Assembly: GCA_033439795.1 (NCBI GenBank)
Contig: JAUTDP010000001.1
Location: 2,604,001-2,668,000, forward strand
Direction: 5' to 3'
Source of the DNA: Sordaria brevicollis
Lineage: Eukaryota > Ascomycota > Sordariomycetes > Sordariales > Sordariaceae
Length of the DNA stretch: 64,000 nucleotides
Part shown: positions 36,841-51,200 of the stretch, piece after piece
Layout of the letters: each line of letters starts with the position of its first letter
Position numbering within the stretch: the stretch's first letter is position 1
The notes under the pieces: generated by a model
Database searches by the model: none
The model's input: only the letters and a program-made list of their open reading frames with translations
What the model was told of the DNA's origin: nothing
Program-made: the position numbers and the translations under genes

Positions 36841-39800
36841 TTAAATCGTAATTAAAAGTATTCAAAAATATTAAAAAAAAGGAAGTATTAGAAAATCGGA
36901 AATTTAATATCCAAATTTTAAATAATTAAAAGGAAGAATAATTATTAAAATTAAATAATTTAGAACTTTATAAGAAATAAAATACAATTCTCTTATTTAT
37001 TTATTTTTAATATTTATAGCGTAACGGTAAAGTAAAATATATATTTTTAATCGATTTTAATTTTCTCTAAAAAGGTTTTTATAAATTGAACGTTTACTTA
37101 AAAAGTTTATTTAGAATATAAGAAATTTAATAAATTAAGACCTTTATATCTAATTAACGGAAATTTTAAGGAATAAATTAACGAATACGTTAAAACTATA
37201 ATAAGGATCGGCGATTATAATAAAATTATTAATTTTTTTTTAATAAATTTAATAAAAAACTACCCGGTTATTTTAGGGTGGCTATAATTATAATAATATA
37301 ACCCAAATATTAATTAAATTACTAATACCGTTATTTAAAATTAATCTTATTTATTTATTTATATTATATAATATTATTTAATTAAAGCTAGCTTTCCTAA
37401 AGCGCGTAAAGATAATAATTTATACGATTTTTCTTCCGACGGGGAATTAAAAAACGAATTCGAAGAAGAGGAAGACTTATTACCCAATTGGGCAGTAAAC
37501 GTAATAACTATACTAAAAGGGAATTAAAGCGTTATAATAAAAGTACTAGTAATACTAATATACGCCTTATTATTCGAAGAATTATTCGGGCTAATAAAAA
37601 AACTAACTTTAAATATTTATAAAACCCAAATATAAATAATCGGCGGTAAATATATCTAAATAATAAGAAGACCGGAATAATTAAAACGTATAGTACAACA
37701 ACCTTTTAAACTATTTATAAATATAATAATACTAAACCTAAAAAATATTAAATTTATTAATATTAGAACCTTTATATTTAACGTAAAAATAAGGGGCGTA
37801 AAAATTAATATAATAATTTGGATTATTTTCGAAAAGTTTTAAAAAATAAAGAAAATACCGATTATATTACTAACCCTATGAAAAAACGTATAGCAGGAAA
37901 TCCTACAAAGGAAGGGCGAACCGTATAAATAATTCTTTTAAAACGAAAAAATCTACGAATAAATTTCGATCTCTATAAAATAAATACTATAAAGAAAATA
38001 CCCAATCCAAATTACGCTCTATAACCGGGAAAGGTAATTCGGGAATTTATTAATAGAATTTATAAATTAAATATTATCGAAGAACCGGAAGAAGAACCGA
38101 AAAAAGAATTAAAAGGACGAAAATTTATACCCTTAATAAATATTAACTATATTTATAATATTACGGATAAAAATGTCGCTAAATTTATAAAGAAATTCAT
38201 AAAACCTAAATATACCCCCGAATAAGTTAAAGAACGCTTTTCTAATAAATATAAAAATTTATCCTATATTGCGGACTTTAAATAAATAAACGTTATATTA
38301 AAATACCGGTCCTATAATTATAAAATTAAATTAAAATTGGGAACGGGCCCGTTATTATATTCTTAAATACGATTAATATCCCTTTAAAAATTGAAAATTA
38401 TTAAATAATAATTAAACGACAATTTAGCGAAAGGTTTTATTAAACCTTTAATATTAAATATAATATCCTTAATGTTATTAACTAAAAAATTAAGCGGTGG
38501 CGTTAAAATTTATATCAATTACTATAATATTAATAAAATTTCGCTAAAAAATAAATACCCGCTATTATTAATTAAAGAAATATTCGATATTATTTACAAA
38601 GCGAAATAATTTACAAAGGTCGATATTATTATAACCTTTAATAAATTAAAAATAATGGAAGGGTATAAATAATTAATAGCCTTTATTACCCGTTTCGGCT
38701 TATACAAATCGTTAATATATCCCTTCGGGTTATTTAGAATATTAATATTATTTTTGAATTTTATTAACGATATTTTATATAATATTCTAAATATTTACGC
38801 AACGGTATATTTCGACAATATTTTAATTTTTTTAAAAATATACGAAGAATACGTTTTATACGTTAAGGAAGTATTATAGCGGTTAATTAACGCCGGACTC
38901 TAAATCGATATTAATAAATATAAATTCTATACTTAAAAGACTAAATACCTAGGCTTAATTATTATATTAGGAAATATTAAAATAAATTAAAAAAAGGTCG
39001 ACGTTATTATTAAATAGGAAATACCTACTAATAAAAAGCAATTATAACGCTTCTTAAATTTTACAAATTTCTACCGAAGGTTTATTAATAGGTTTTTAAA
39101 AATAAGGAAGCCCCTATATAATTTAATTAATAAAAATATTAAATAAAATTAAATTAAAGAATATAATATAACGTTTAAAATATCAAAGAAAATATTTATA
39201 ACCGTACTAATTCTCAAAATTTACAATTAGGAAAAACTAATAATAATCGAAATTAATATATTAAATTAAGTAATAGGAAGTACCCTCTCTTAAATATATA
39301 ATAGCGTTTTATACCCGGTAATATACTTTTCGGTAAAGTATTCCCTAATTAAATATAATTATAATATTTATAATAAAGAATTATTCGCTATTATTAAAAC
39401 TTTAGAAGAATAGAGGTTAAAATTAGAAAAATTTATATAATTATTTAAAATTATTATAAATTATAAGAATTTAAAAACGTTTAATATAATAAAGAAATTA
39501 ATACCGTAATATATAAAATAATTAGAATTCTTATTAAAATTCAATTTTATAATTAAATACCGCTTTAATTTAACGAATATAAGACTAAATATATTAAATA
39601 GGAAGTTAAAAAACGTATTACAAGAGGCGATCGACGATAAATTTAAAGTAAGGGAAAAATTGTTAATTAATCCCTCGTATTTTAATAAAGAATTATTCGC
39701 TTAAGAAAATAGTTTTATAAATATAGATAAAGAAGGTTTTATAATAAACGTTATAATAAAGGACGGCTCCCTATTAATAATTTATAAATTTAAAAATATT

Positions 39801-41250
39801 ATAAAGGAAAATAACGAAGAGGGTTTAGGAATTTATATAAATAACCTAATCGACCGGGTATACGCTAATTCCCCCCTTATAATAAATATTCGAATAGCGA
39901 TTCGTTTAAATATTCGTTAATTAAAATACTTTAAAAAGAAATTTAGGATCCCGTTCGTAAAATATAAATTAGTTAATAATAAAATAATATTCCGTAATAG
40001 GTTAATTATACTATTTAACGACGAAAAAGTCTAATTCGAATTTATTTACCGGATTTATACTTTAGTATAAAGAAGATACTTAAATAAAAATAAAATAATA
40101 ATACTAATATACCGGTATTAGTAATTAGGAATAATGAGCGTTATAAATTAATATTATAAGAATTATATCTTATATTATAAAATTAAGCCTATTAGAATAT
40201 TAATTAGCGGCTTTTTAAAATTATTATTCATCCCCTATACGCTATAGAGGGATATTTTTATCGATTATATTATACTTTTATTTAAATTAAAACGGGTAAG
40301 AAAAAGCGTAGAATATTAATACGTCCTAGTAATAATCGATAAATTAATAAAAATATAGTATTTTATCCTATACGAAGGTTTTATAATAGAAGAATTAATC
40401 GAAAAATTTATTAATAAAATTTATACCCTTTATAATTTACTAAATATAATTATCTTAAATAAAGGCGTTTAATTTATATCGACCTTCTAATTATATTTTT
40501 TATAGAAATTAAGCGTAAAATTAAAATTAATTACTCTATATTATAAAGAAATTGATAATTAGACCGAGTAGATTAATATAGAAATAGAATGATATTTTAA
40601 AATATTTATTAATTAAATATAAGATAATTAAATAAATTAATTACTTTTAGCCGAATTCTAGGGTAATAATTTCAAATTTATTACAATTAACGTTATTCCC
40701 TTTTTCGCCAATTACGGTTTTTACCCTCGGATAAGTATCGAACCGTTATTACTTATACTATTAAACGTTATAGATATATAAAAAAAATAGATTTTTAATA
40801 CGAATTAATTAATTTTAAAATTTAAAGAAATATAGGACTTCGTTAAAACTTCGTCCTTTTAAACTTAAAAAAAATACAAAGTAATAATTAATATCCATTA
40901 TAATAACGCTCTTAAATATAAAGTAAGGAATAAAATAATATTCGATATATTTAATTACGCAATTAACTAATTATATAATAAATTCGCCTTATATTTTAAA
41001 GGTCCTTTTCGCGTTATAAAGGCTAATTTATATATAATCGAATTAACCTTATTTAAAAATATAAAAGTTACGTATATTATTAATATTTTTAAAGTAAAAT
41101 TTTATATTTTAAAGTTATTAAATTAAATAAAATTAATATTAAATATTAAAATTAATAAAGGTATAAAGGTTATTAGAACGGAGAATTTTAAAGAAGATTA
41201 TCGTTAAAAATTTGACGAATTATTAAATTATAAAAAATAAGGAGGGGAAT
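36841..41250 (+). pseudogene. pol remnant of element E (protease, RT, RNase H, integrase)
   Basis: RT at about 38430-38850 contains KKLSGGVKIYINYYNINKI, then FITRFGLYKSLIYPFGLF and YFDNILIF (second Asp of YxDD lost). RNase H is at about 39240-39600. Integrase includes DIFIDYIILLFK at about 40250 and ILNKGV at about 40450, corresponding to the first and second Asp regions. GPFRVIKANLYIIELTLF near 41000 and VTYIINIFKVKFY near 41070 fit the conserved C-terminal region of Gypsy integrases. Heavily mutated. Confidence 0.85.
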
Positions 41251-42162
41251 AGAAATATTTAGTAAAATAGAATTACTATCCCCCCGATTAATTACCTACG
41301 TTTAATTTTAATAAGTATTACGAATTAATTTAACAATTTTATAAAAAATACCTAAAATTAGGTTTACTTTACCCGTTATTAAAAAAGGGGTATAAAAAAT
41401 AGTTAAAAACGGGTATTTTTCTAAATAGTATTAATAATAACGAGAATACGATAATACCGTTACTAATATTAGTATTAGCCATATTAGCCGCCGATAACCG
41501 ATAAATATAATATAATATTAAATTAAATAATATTTAAATAAAAAATAAAAAAAATGGATAAAAATAATAAAAAAAGAGGTTTCCCCGTTTTAATTATACG
41601 CCCCGCCCGAATCCTTTATATTTCGAACCTTTCGGCGAAACGTCGTTAAAAAATAGGGAATAATATAATATTTATTATAATATACGTCCCTTTACCTTCG
41701 CTTATTACTTTTAATACTTTCGGCCTTCTATTTATAGTATTTTAAAATTATAATTAATAAAAATAACGAAAATAGTTATTAGAACGGTACGGATAGGAAT
41801 CGAATATAAGTCTCTATAATTTATATTATTAATAGTAATTTATTCGTTAATAAATTACTATATTACGGGCGTCCTTATAATACCCCTTTTAGGGTTAATA
41901 ATAAATAAGGAGGGAATAAGGGTTTATAAAAGGAGGATAATGAGCGTTTAAAATAATAATTAGGCCGTTATAAATAAGGAGAAATTCAAAAGGAAGGGTT
42001 AAATTTAACGAAGGTTTAGTAGGAAGTTAATTTTTAAAAAAGAATTTTAATATATAGTAGGCTCCCGCTTAGGGACCTACTTTAGTAATAATTAATTAAA
42101 AGATGGATAAGTACCCGGGAACGGATTTTTTTAAACGGGGAATTTTATTTTAAAGGGGGTAG
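41251..42162. other. 3' non-coding part of element E
   Basis: Between the end of pol and the 3' LTR. It includes a perfect 13-bp palindromic stem at 41832-41861 and ends in the polypurine tract at about 42152-42160. No reading frame recognised. Confidence 0.5.
41832..41861. repeat. Perfect palindromic hairpin
   Basis: ATAGTAATTTATT and its exact inverse, separated by CGTT (13-bp stem, 4-nt loop). Given the AT-only stem this may be partly chance, but exactness over 13 bp inside RIPped DNA is notable. Confidence 0.8.
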
Positions 42163-42467
42163 TATTATAAGTATTACTTATTTATATATAAAGGTGGTCG
42201 TATTATATATATTAATTAATAATAATTATTTACGTATAATATTGGGTTAATAAATGGAACGCGACCGTGGTAATCGCGATTGTAATTAACCGTACCTATA
42301 GTACTTTAATACCCTAGTCCCGGCGCCACCCAGACTTATATACGTAATTAGGGTTACGCACTGGCTACATCGTAACCGTATAAGATAATCGCGACGCACA
42401 AAATTATTTCCTATTCCTCGCACAATAATAAACATCGTACCTTACTGCTTGCTCGTGCCCTGTAATA
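42163..42467 (+). repeat. 3' LTR of element E
   Basis: 305 bp, same length as the 5' LTR. The inner start is RIPped (TATTATAAGTATTACTTA) and the outer end is intact (CTGCTTGCTCGTGCCCTG). Confidence 0.92.
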
Positions 42468-42472
42468 CGCAG

Positions 42473-42700
42473 GCGGTGCTTGCGGGGAATCCTTAAATGG
42501 AAGGATTCCGACCCAACCTTACGCATACAAATACTAGTTGTTCAAAGTGGGTCCCCGACCGCCCGCCGGGCGGCTGCCAAGCATACGCCTATCAAACTGC
42601 CGGTTAGCCGGTCCCGCTAAAATATAGCGCCCACAGTATATTATATCTTATTTAATTAATTAAATTTAATATATATATATATAATTTATTTTCCGTATTA
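42473..42700 (-). repeat. Left LTR of element D, inner piece (228 bp)
   Basis: Continues the left LTR of D after element E and matches 58041-58269 (GCGGGGAATCCTTAAATGG; GGGTCCCCGACCGCCCGCC). The inner end is strongly RIPped (a TATATATATA run where the partner has GTATATGTACATG). Confidence 0.92.
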
Positions 42701-45501
42701 AATCCCGGTATTATAAAGAGAATATTATTATCCTTAATGGGAATAGTATTATTTTATTTTTATTTTTAGAGAGCGATGTCTTTTATCCTTTTTATTAATA
42801 AAACGAACCTTCCTTTAATTATTTATATACGACCGTAGGGCGCCTCACTTATATTCGTCCGGTTAATATTTTTAATAGTCCTCTATTAGGTTTTTCGTAT
42901 AATTTAAATCCTCTATATTTTTCTATTTATTTTCGTAATATTTATATCCCTTTTATTTAATATAATACTAGAATTTTCTATCTATTTATTTATAATTAGT
43001 AATTTTCTTTAATTTATATCGTTTTCCTTTACGATTATTATCGTCTAAATTATTTTGTAAATCTTTAATAAATTTTAAAGGTAGAGCGGAACGTTTAAAG
43101 GGATTTTTATTTTTAGGGGTAAGTAAAAAGTATATTATGGATATAATTGGGTAAATTTTATTCGATAGGGTAAATTTAACCGGTATATTAAACGGCCTAC
43201 TTTTTTAATAATTTTAAATAATTTAAATCGTTATTACGAAATTTTATATAATAATTATCCTAATAAATAGTAATTATAATATAATTTTAAAAATATTTTA
43301 TTACTTATTGAAAATTCGATTTAATAGTAGGAAGCGTTATATTTAATTTTAATATTAGTTATAATAAAGTTTATAATTAATTAAATTTTTTAGCGGATAT
43401 AATTTTATAAGGCCGGATTGTCCTTTAATTTATAAGAATCCTCCGTTTAAATATTTACGTCGAAGGGGCCGCGGAATTTATAATTAAATAAATATTTGTA
43501 AGGGGAAGTTTTAATATTTTTAATAAACGTATTATTAAAGTTTTATTATAGGGTAAGGAGAATTAATAATTAATTATAACCGAATTCGTAGGAGAATATA
43601 TAGAAGCGAATAGCGATTTCGACGGTTTAATTCTTATATTCTATAGTTCTATTATTAGAAGGATAATAAACGGTCGTTATAAATAATTTTATACTTATTA
43701 TTATTTATATTCCTTTTTAGAATTATAATATAAATTTTCGGTTGCGGTTAGATATAATTCTAATTAAGAATCCTTAATTATAAAGGAGGAAAAGTCGGAC
43801 TATAATAATTCCCTATTTTATAGCGGTATAAATTTCGTATTTAGGGATTAATAATATTCTCTTCGATATTTTATTAATAATTAATATTGAAATATTAAAA
43901 GTATTGTAATTTAGTATTTATTAGGGAGTATTTTTAAATAAGATTTTAGGGAAGCCGATAATAAAATCGATAGATATAATTTTTATAGGGAAGGTTTCCT
44001 CCGGTTTAATAAGTTAATAGTCGCTAATAATTAATTACCGGTCGGTTTAATTAAATTAATAAACGGGGTAGTATTTTAAGTATTATTTTATAAAATAAAT
44101 TTCATTTACGAATAATAATTTTTAAAATTTATATATTATATAATTACGTTTAAAGTAGTATTTTTCGTTATATATTAATTTTAGGAAAGATTTAATTTAT
44201 TTAAAGGGGACGTAAAATATTTTAGTTTTATCGGTTTATTAGTTATAAATAAGACTATTTTTTATAAAGAAAGGATAATCGGGTTTAGAAAAGATAATAT
44301 TTCCGTCCTCGGAAATTTATTTCGGGTATTATTTTAAATACTTTAAGATTTTTCTAAATTTTAAATTAAATATATATTTTAAAGTAAAGGCTTTATATAA
44401 AACCGGGTTTATTTAAACTTTAGAAAAGGAATATTATATATTATTTATTTATATAGCGTAATTTTCGGTTTAAATATCGTTGAATATTAGCGTACTATTA
44501 GGGTTTTTATTATTAGAAATAGTTTTTGAACGATTTAGGGCGTTTAAAACGAAATTTAATTTATTAAGAATATAAAATACTTTTAATTTATATTTTAATA
44601 AATAAATAAAAGCGTTAATTAAGCGTCGGTTAGCGCGATTAATAAATAAGGTACGTAAGGAGGTTTATTCGACGATATTTTTAATAATCGAATAATTTAT
44701 AAATATTATAATAAATAGGTTATAAATATAAAATTGAGTATAAAATTTTTTTATAATTTAAATTAAATATACGATTTCTAATTTAGAAGGGCTATAGTAA
44801 ATTTCGGCCTTAGTAAGGACTTTACTCAAAAATAGAATAAATAATATTTAAGAAGAAGGGATAGGGGAATTTTTAATTTATAAATAATTATCCCTCAAAT
44901 AGAAGATTATAACGTTAAATTTTTGTTTTAATAAATTAGTTATTTAAAGAAATATTAATTTATTTAGGTCGAAGTAATATAAAATAGTATTTATATTGTA
45001 AATAGCCTATTAGAATGCTTTAAAGGCGGCGAATTTAGTTAAAGAGGGTATAAAGAACGTTTTAGCGTAAAAGGCAATACGCCGAATTAATTTACTAAAT
45101 TCAATTTTTCCCGCCTTTTATTTTATAATTAGAAATTCGATTTTACGGAATTAGAGAGGTTTAATAAATTATATATAGTAGGCGATTAAATAATATAAAA
45201 AACCCGTATTACTAATATATTATTTAAATACTTTTAAGGAATTGGGAAAAGTAAAGTTTTTAAAAGTTTTAATTTTATTTTTTATTATAAAAAGACCGAA
45301 ATTATTAATATAAAACCCTAATAATTTAATATTCGGGTATTTAAAATACGATTTCTTTAAGGATAGGACGATATTTTTGGAAATAAATAGGGAAAAAATA
45401 ACGTCGAAATATCGAAAATAGTCTTCGACCGAATTTAATACAATTATAATATTATTAATATAAATTTTATAATAATTTTTATATTCTTAGAGGAATATAT
45501 T
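42701..45501 (-). pseudogene. pol remnant of element D, 3' half (RT end, RNase H, integrase)
   Basis: On the minus strand, IISIDFIIGFPK at about 43980-43940 is the start of the integrase catalytic core (consensus DFI-GLP). YRLNLPYRIKFT at about 43190-43150 fits the C-terminal 'YRL-LP-xx-xIHPVFHVSLL' region of chromovirus-type Gypsy elements. The remainder up to 45501 should be RT/RNase H, interrupted by element B at 45502. All frames contain stops. Confidence 0.78.
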
Positions 45502-45754
45502 TGTTACGGCGCTGGCGGACAGGGTCCCTGTCCGGCGGACCGGTTGTCGCTCGGGCGGTTACTTAATAAAGGTTAACCGCACCAGCGCATATAATTGCGT
45601 ACCGCCTTCGTAGGTCGCCCGCGCCCAAGTATAAAACCTTGGCGCGGGGCGCATCCTTTATTCGTTTCTTCTTTTCTTCTTTATCTTATAATTTTATAAT
45701 AGATTTAGATTTAACGTATTAAATTTATCTCTCGTAACTATATTGCTCGTAATA
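45502..45754 (+). repeat. 5' LTR of element B
   Basis: Starts TGTTACGGCGCTGGCGG, un-RIPped at the outer edge; inner end RIPped (TATTGCTCGTAATA). CAAGTATAAAACC at about 45632 is a TATA-like site with a CT-rich stretch downstream. Confidence 0.93.
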
Positions 45755-46009
45755 ATTACAAGATTATTCTTAATATATTAGGGAGGTATTTAAATATTCT
45801 AAATTTATTTATTAATTAAAATAATTATAATATATACCTTCGTAATTAATTACAATAGTGTATACCCTCGACGAAAAGGCTATTGCGGCTAAAACCGTTA
45901 AGTTATTTACTACCGAGAGCGTTTAAATAAATAAAGTTTAGAAGAAAAATATATCCGATAAGTTTGCGGTCGAATAAGTTAAGTTCGATATTACGGATAT
46001 ATTTATTAT

Positions 46010-48225
46010 TCTTAATATAGTTATTTAGTAAGACGATGCTTTTAAGCGTCGTTCGTTTAGTAATATTACGATTAATACCTTTAAAGAAAAATAGGATGTT
46101 TAATTACGCAATATCGATAAATTTAATTTAAAGGATTATAATATTCCAAAAAATATAAATAAAATTATTACGTTTTTTAATTAGGAAATTATTAATAAGT
46201 TCGCCGACGTTCGTTATACGTTTAGTATAAAGGATTTATTCGGTTTTTTATATACGAAGATTAATATAATTGCGAAATATTAAATTTAATATAATAAAAG
46301 TTATTTAACCTTCGCCTTTAAAATTTTAATGGCTATGGATTAAAATTATTAGGAATAGAATAACGGTAATATTTTATTAATAGATTTCGATATTTTTAAA
46401 TTTATTATCGAGGATTTAGAGGATGTATACGCTATTTTCGAAGAAATTAAATTGCGGGCTATTTTAATTAAGGCTATCCTTTCCTAATAATAAGGATATT
46501 AAATTATCGCTATTAATTTAAATATTAATTTAAGATAGATATACGAATACGCTACTAATTTATTAAAATATTAGAAGGGCGCCGAAATAAATAACGAGCG
46601 CTTTTGTAAGGATTTACGTAAAGAATAAAGTAAGAATATATTCCTAATGTATTAATTATTAGAGGCCCGCGGAAGTAAAGATCCCGATTTCGAATTAGAT
46701 AATTACGAGATTTTGCGTTATAAAAACGCCGCATTACGCGAAAAGAACCGTAAATTCTAAGCCTAATTTATTACGTTATATTAAATTATTAATTATTCCG
46801 ATAAGGGAGTTTAAAATAATATTCCGTTTAACGACGGTTAAAATAACGATTTATTTAACGATAGAGAGGTTTAAAATAATATTCCGTTTAATAATAACCG
46901 TACCGATAGATAGGGTACCCTTTACGAATAAAAAGATAATTCTTCGATTAAGGGTTACCCGTCCTATTTCCGCTTTTTTATTAAATAGAACGAGACCCGT
47001 TGCGATTTAATTGAAAAGGAAAAAGAATTCGTTAAAGTTAACGATAATTTAATAGTTATAAAGGTCTAAATTAAGGAATTAAGAGGAGTAATAGCTATTC
47101 GGGACGGTAACGTCGTTAATTTATATATTGTAGTCGCTATTTTAATTAAAGAAAATATTGATTTTTATAAGGAAAATATTAATCTTCGTAAAAAGAAAGT
47201 CGCCTTCTTAACCCCTAAAAATTTCGAGCGTTACGACTGCGTTAATTATAATAAGGATAATAATAATAGAAGGTATTGTAAGGAAATATTTACTACCGAT
47301 TTTTCTATTATTAACCGGGGATGCCTATTAATTAAAGAGAAGGATCCGCCCTATTTTTATAATAAAAAAGATAAAGATATTATTATTTTTAATATTTAAT
47401 ACCGCTGTATTTTTAATAAATTTAAATTGAATGCCGATTATTTTTCCGATAATAAGGCTAAGAAGATATATATTAAGAATTATACTGTTAGTAAAATTAT
47501 TTAGGATTTTAAATTTTATTTTATTAATAGTCCTTATAGTATTAAAACCTTTAATAAATTATTCGTTTATTTACGCGTTGAATATTATAATTACGATCGA
47601 AAGGAAAAAGTTATTTACGAATTTAATAATTTGAAGTTCGAAATAAGCGGGGATTTTTAAGAATTCCGTAATAAATTCGTACGCTTAGTAAAAAAATACG
47701 GTCGTCTTCCCAATTTATAGAAATAGAAATTTAATTGGAAATTCCCGGGCCTTATTTAAAATACCCTTTTTTAAGGATACGGATAGGAGGATATTACTTT
47801 TAATTAATACGTTTTAATAATTAAAAAAGCGGTCGAAATTAATTAATGTATTTTCTATAATAATAAGGTTAAAAAAAATAATAAGGATAAGGATAAAAAT
47901 ACTTCCTTTTCTACGAATTTGTTTAATAAAATTAGGGGTTTTAATAATTTTAATAAAAATTCTAGTAATATTATTAATAGTAATATTAATACCGGTAGCG
48001 GTAATTGAAGTAATTCCCGTCGCGCTCCCGATATAATTTATAAAGAAGTTTATAAATTATTCGAAGAAAATAAATATTTCGTATATAAAGAAATTAAATA
48101 TCGTTTTTGTAATTATTTTAACTGCTATAGTAGAAACCCTAACCGTATTAACGAATTCGTCGATTATTATAGCCGTAAAGATAAAGAGGATAATAAACCG
48201 GCCGATAATAAAGCGGAAAATTAAT
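46010..48225 (+). pseudogene. gag remnant of element B
   Basis: Colinear with the A copy. The reading FEISGDF, a stop, then EFRNKFVRL at about 47635 belongs to the capsid. YFVYKEIKYRFCNY at 48075-48116 is the zinc knuckle with all four ligands Tyr. Stops throughout. Confidence 0.82.
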
Positions 48226-51200
48226 TACCTTAGGAATATTAAATTCCCTTTTAAAGATTAAATTAATGAATGCTTATTTTAGAAAGAACCTAAAAGAAAT
48301 ATTACCGGAGAGTATAAAGGTAAATAAAGGTTTTTTAAAGGATTATTTAGGTAGACCTATATTAATTACGTTTTATATTATAGTAGGTAATAATAGAAAA
48401 ATTTTATTTACGAACGATACGTTTATTAATTTAAGAGTAAACGGTAATATTTTTATAAATAAAAATTTTATTAGTAATATAATTAAATAAGGAATGGAAA
48501 GATTATATAATTTTTATCTTTACGTTATAAAAGGGTATACCGGATAATATAGCGAAACGATCGATTAATATTTAAAGGGAATTATTAAAATATAAAATTA
48601 ACGGTTCGATAAAGAGGTAATAATTATCGTTAATTTGGGGTATAATATTATTTTAGGTAAATATTGGCTGAAAAAATATAAGGTTTTAATCGATATCGTT
48701 AACGTTAACCTTATTTTCGATAAGGTAATTACGATATTATCGGTTTTTAATAAACGTATTTAGGAATTCGAAATATTCGTTAAAAATGCGACGCTATCGC
48801 CCTTAATAAAACCTGGCCGACCGATCGAATTATTCGAAGAATTAAAGGAGCGACCGATCCGATATGGAGAAAATAAAGATTTAATAAAAATAGAATAATA
48901 ATTATTAGATTAATACGCCTTAAGGATAGAGGAGGAAGACGCGATATTTATACGACGAAAATATATCGAAATATTGGAAATTGAACGAAAAAACGACCCC
49001 TTTTAAAGTAAAAATACGTAAGGCTAATATTAATTAAAAAAAAATAGCGTAGGATAGTATAAATATTATAACGACCTTGCGGTAATCGGTGCCGACGCTT
49101 TTTTTATATTCGTTAAACGAGAATATATAAGGGTAATTAATTTTTACGAATTCGACCGATTTATTAACGATTATAAAAGGTAAGCCCTCGCTAAGGATAA
49201 AGTAGAATTATACGAGCGAATTAAAAAAGAAATTTTTAAATACGTTTATGAATATTTAAACGTATTTAATAAGAAGGAGTTTAATATTTTACCGGATTAT
49301 TATATTAATAATTATAAAATCGATTTAACGGACGGAGTAAAGCCCGAAAATTTTAAATATAATTTATTATATAAAATATCGGTCGATAAATTAAAGGTTT
49401 ATTAGAAATACGTAAATGAAGCGCTAATTAAAGGCTTTATCGAAAGTAATTTTATACTTTAAGCTACGTTTATTTTTTTCGTACTTAAAGTTAACGGTAA
49501 ATTAAAGTTTTACGTAAATTATTGGAAATTTAATACTATTATAAGGAAAGATAAATACCCTTTTCCCTTAATTAATAAAATTATTGCTAAAATTAATTAA
49601 ATAAAAATTTTCTCGAAGATCGATATTAAATAAGCCTTTTATTAAATCCGTATATATTTCAACGATAAAGAATTTATAATATTCCGAACGAAATACAGTA
49701 CGTATAAATATAAGGTCTTACCTTTTAAATTAATTAATAGACCGTTAACGTTTTAATAGTATATTAATAAAATATTAATAGGATATTTTGATAATTTCTA
49801 TAGCGTGTATATCGATAATATTTTTATTTTTTCGAATAATTTAGAGGAATATAAGATTTACGTTAAGAAGGTATTAATTAGGTTAGAAGTAGTAGGATTA
49901 TAAATAGATTTAAATAAATACGAATTCTACGTCGAAAAGATTAAATTCTTAAATTTTATTATTGGGATTAATAGCGTATCCGTCGACTTTTAAAAGATCG
50001 TAATTGTAAAGGATTAATAGGTTTTAATAAGTATATAAAGAATATAATCCTTTTTAAAGTTTTATAATTTCTACCGGCGCTTTATTAAAAATTATAACCG
50101 GATTATTAAATTATTAACGGTAATAACGAAAAAAGGAGAAGTTTTTAATTAGAATAAGGATTGCTAAATTACCTTCGAGGAATTTAAAGGGCGATTATTA
50201 TTAATACTTATCCTAATATATTTTAAATATAAATAATCGATACGGGTAAAAATAGACGTTTTAAATAGGGTGGTAGCCGGCGTATTATTATAATTAATCG
50301 ATAATAAATAACGACCGGTTACCTTTTATTTAAAAACGATATACAATATAGAATATAATTATTTTATTTATAATAAAGAATTAATAACTATTATTAAAGC
50401 CTTATAATATTAGAGAACCGAATTTATTAATTTATATAAACCCTTTTTAATTTTAACGGATAATAAAGCCCTTAAATAATTTAGTACTAAAAGATTCTTA
50501 AATTTACGATAAGCCGGGTAGGCCGAATTCTTATCTTAATATTATTTTATTATTTTTTACCAGTTAAGAAAGGAAAACGGTATAGCGGACGTATTATTAA
50601 GGAAAGTAAAGGATTTAAAGAATTAAAAAGTAAAGTAAAAAGTATAAAAGACTTTCCAAATTTTTAAAAATTTCGATAATAATCGGATAATATAATTTAA
50701 TAATATAATTAATAGTATTAATATAGTCTATGCGTCGATTATATCTTTAAATATAATTATTATAAAAATTAACCCCGAAATTATAAAAGGAATTTAAAAA
50801 GAACGATTAGAAAACTATTTACTTATAAATCGCTTTATTTTTAAAAATAAAATATACCCGGATTTAGAAATTTATCGAAATATAATTAGAAAGGGGGAGA
50901 ACGGGTATCGATTTATTACTAATAAAATTCTTATTCGTTTCGATAAATTTATTATATTACCCGGTACCTTAAAAATCTAAATTATTTACGAATTATACGT
51001 AAAAATTACTACCGCTTATTTAGGTTAAAATAAAATAAAACGCTTAGTATCTATATAATATTAATAATTAGGAATAATTAGTAACGTTAATCGTTTCGTC
51101 GCCAATTACGTAATGTATTATATTTCGAAGGTTCTTTAGGATAAAACCCCCGGTAAATTAGAATTTATCCCGACGGCTTAATATATTTAGTAGAATTTGG

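Larger units (their letters stand above)
31787..42467 (+). mobile_element. Element E: Ty3/Gypsy LTR retrotransposon inside the left LTR of D
   Basis: 305-bp LTRs lie at 31787-32091 and 42163-42467. The target duplication CGCAG is at 31782-31786 and 42468-42472, and the two D-LTR pieces join perfectly across it. A purine tract AAAGGGGG precedes the right LTR. E carries element F in its gag. Without F it is about 8.6 kb. Coding order on plus is gag, zinc knuckle, protease region, RT, RNase H, integrase and a C-terminal chromodomain-type region. It is unrelated in LTR sequence to A/B and D. Confidence 0.93.

Noticed and set aside
41770..41880. tRNA-like sequence on the minus strand (ATTCGATTCC)
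   Set aside because: No acceptor-stem pairing and only a partial B box; dominated by an AT palindrome.
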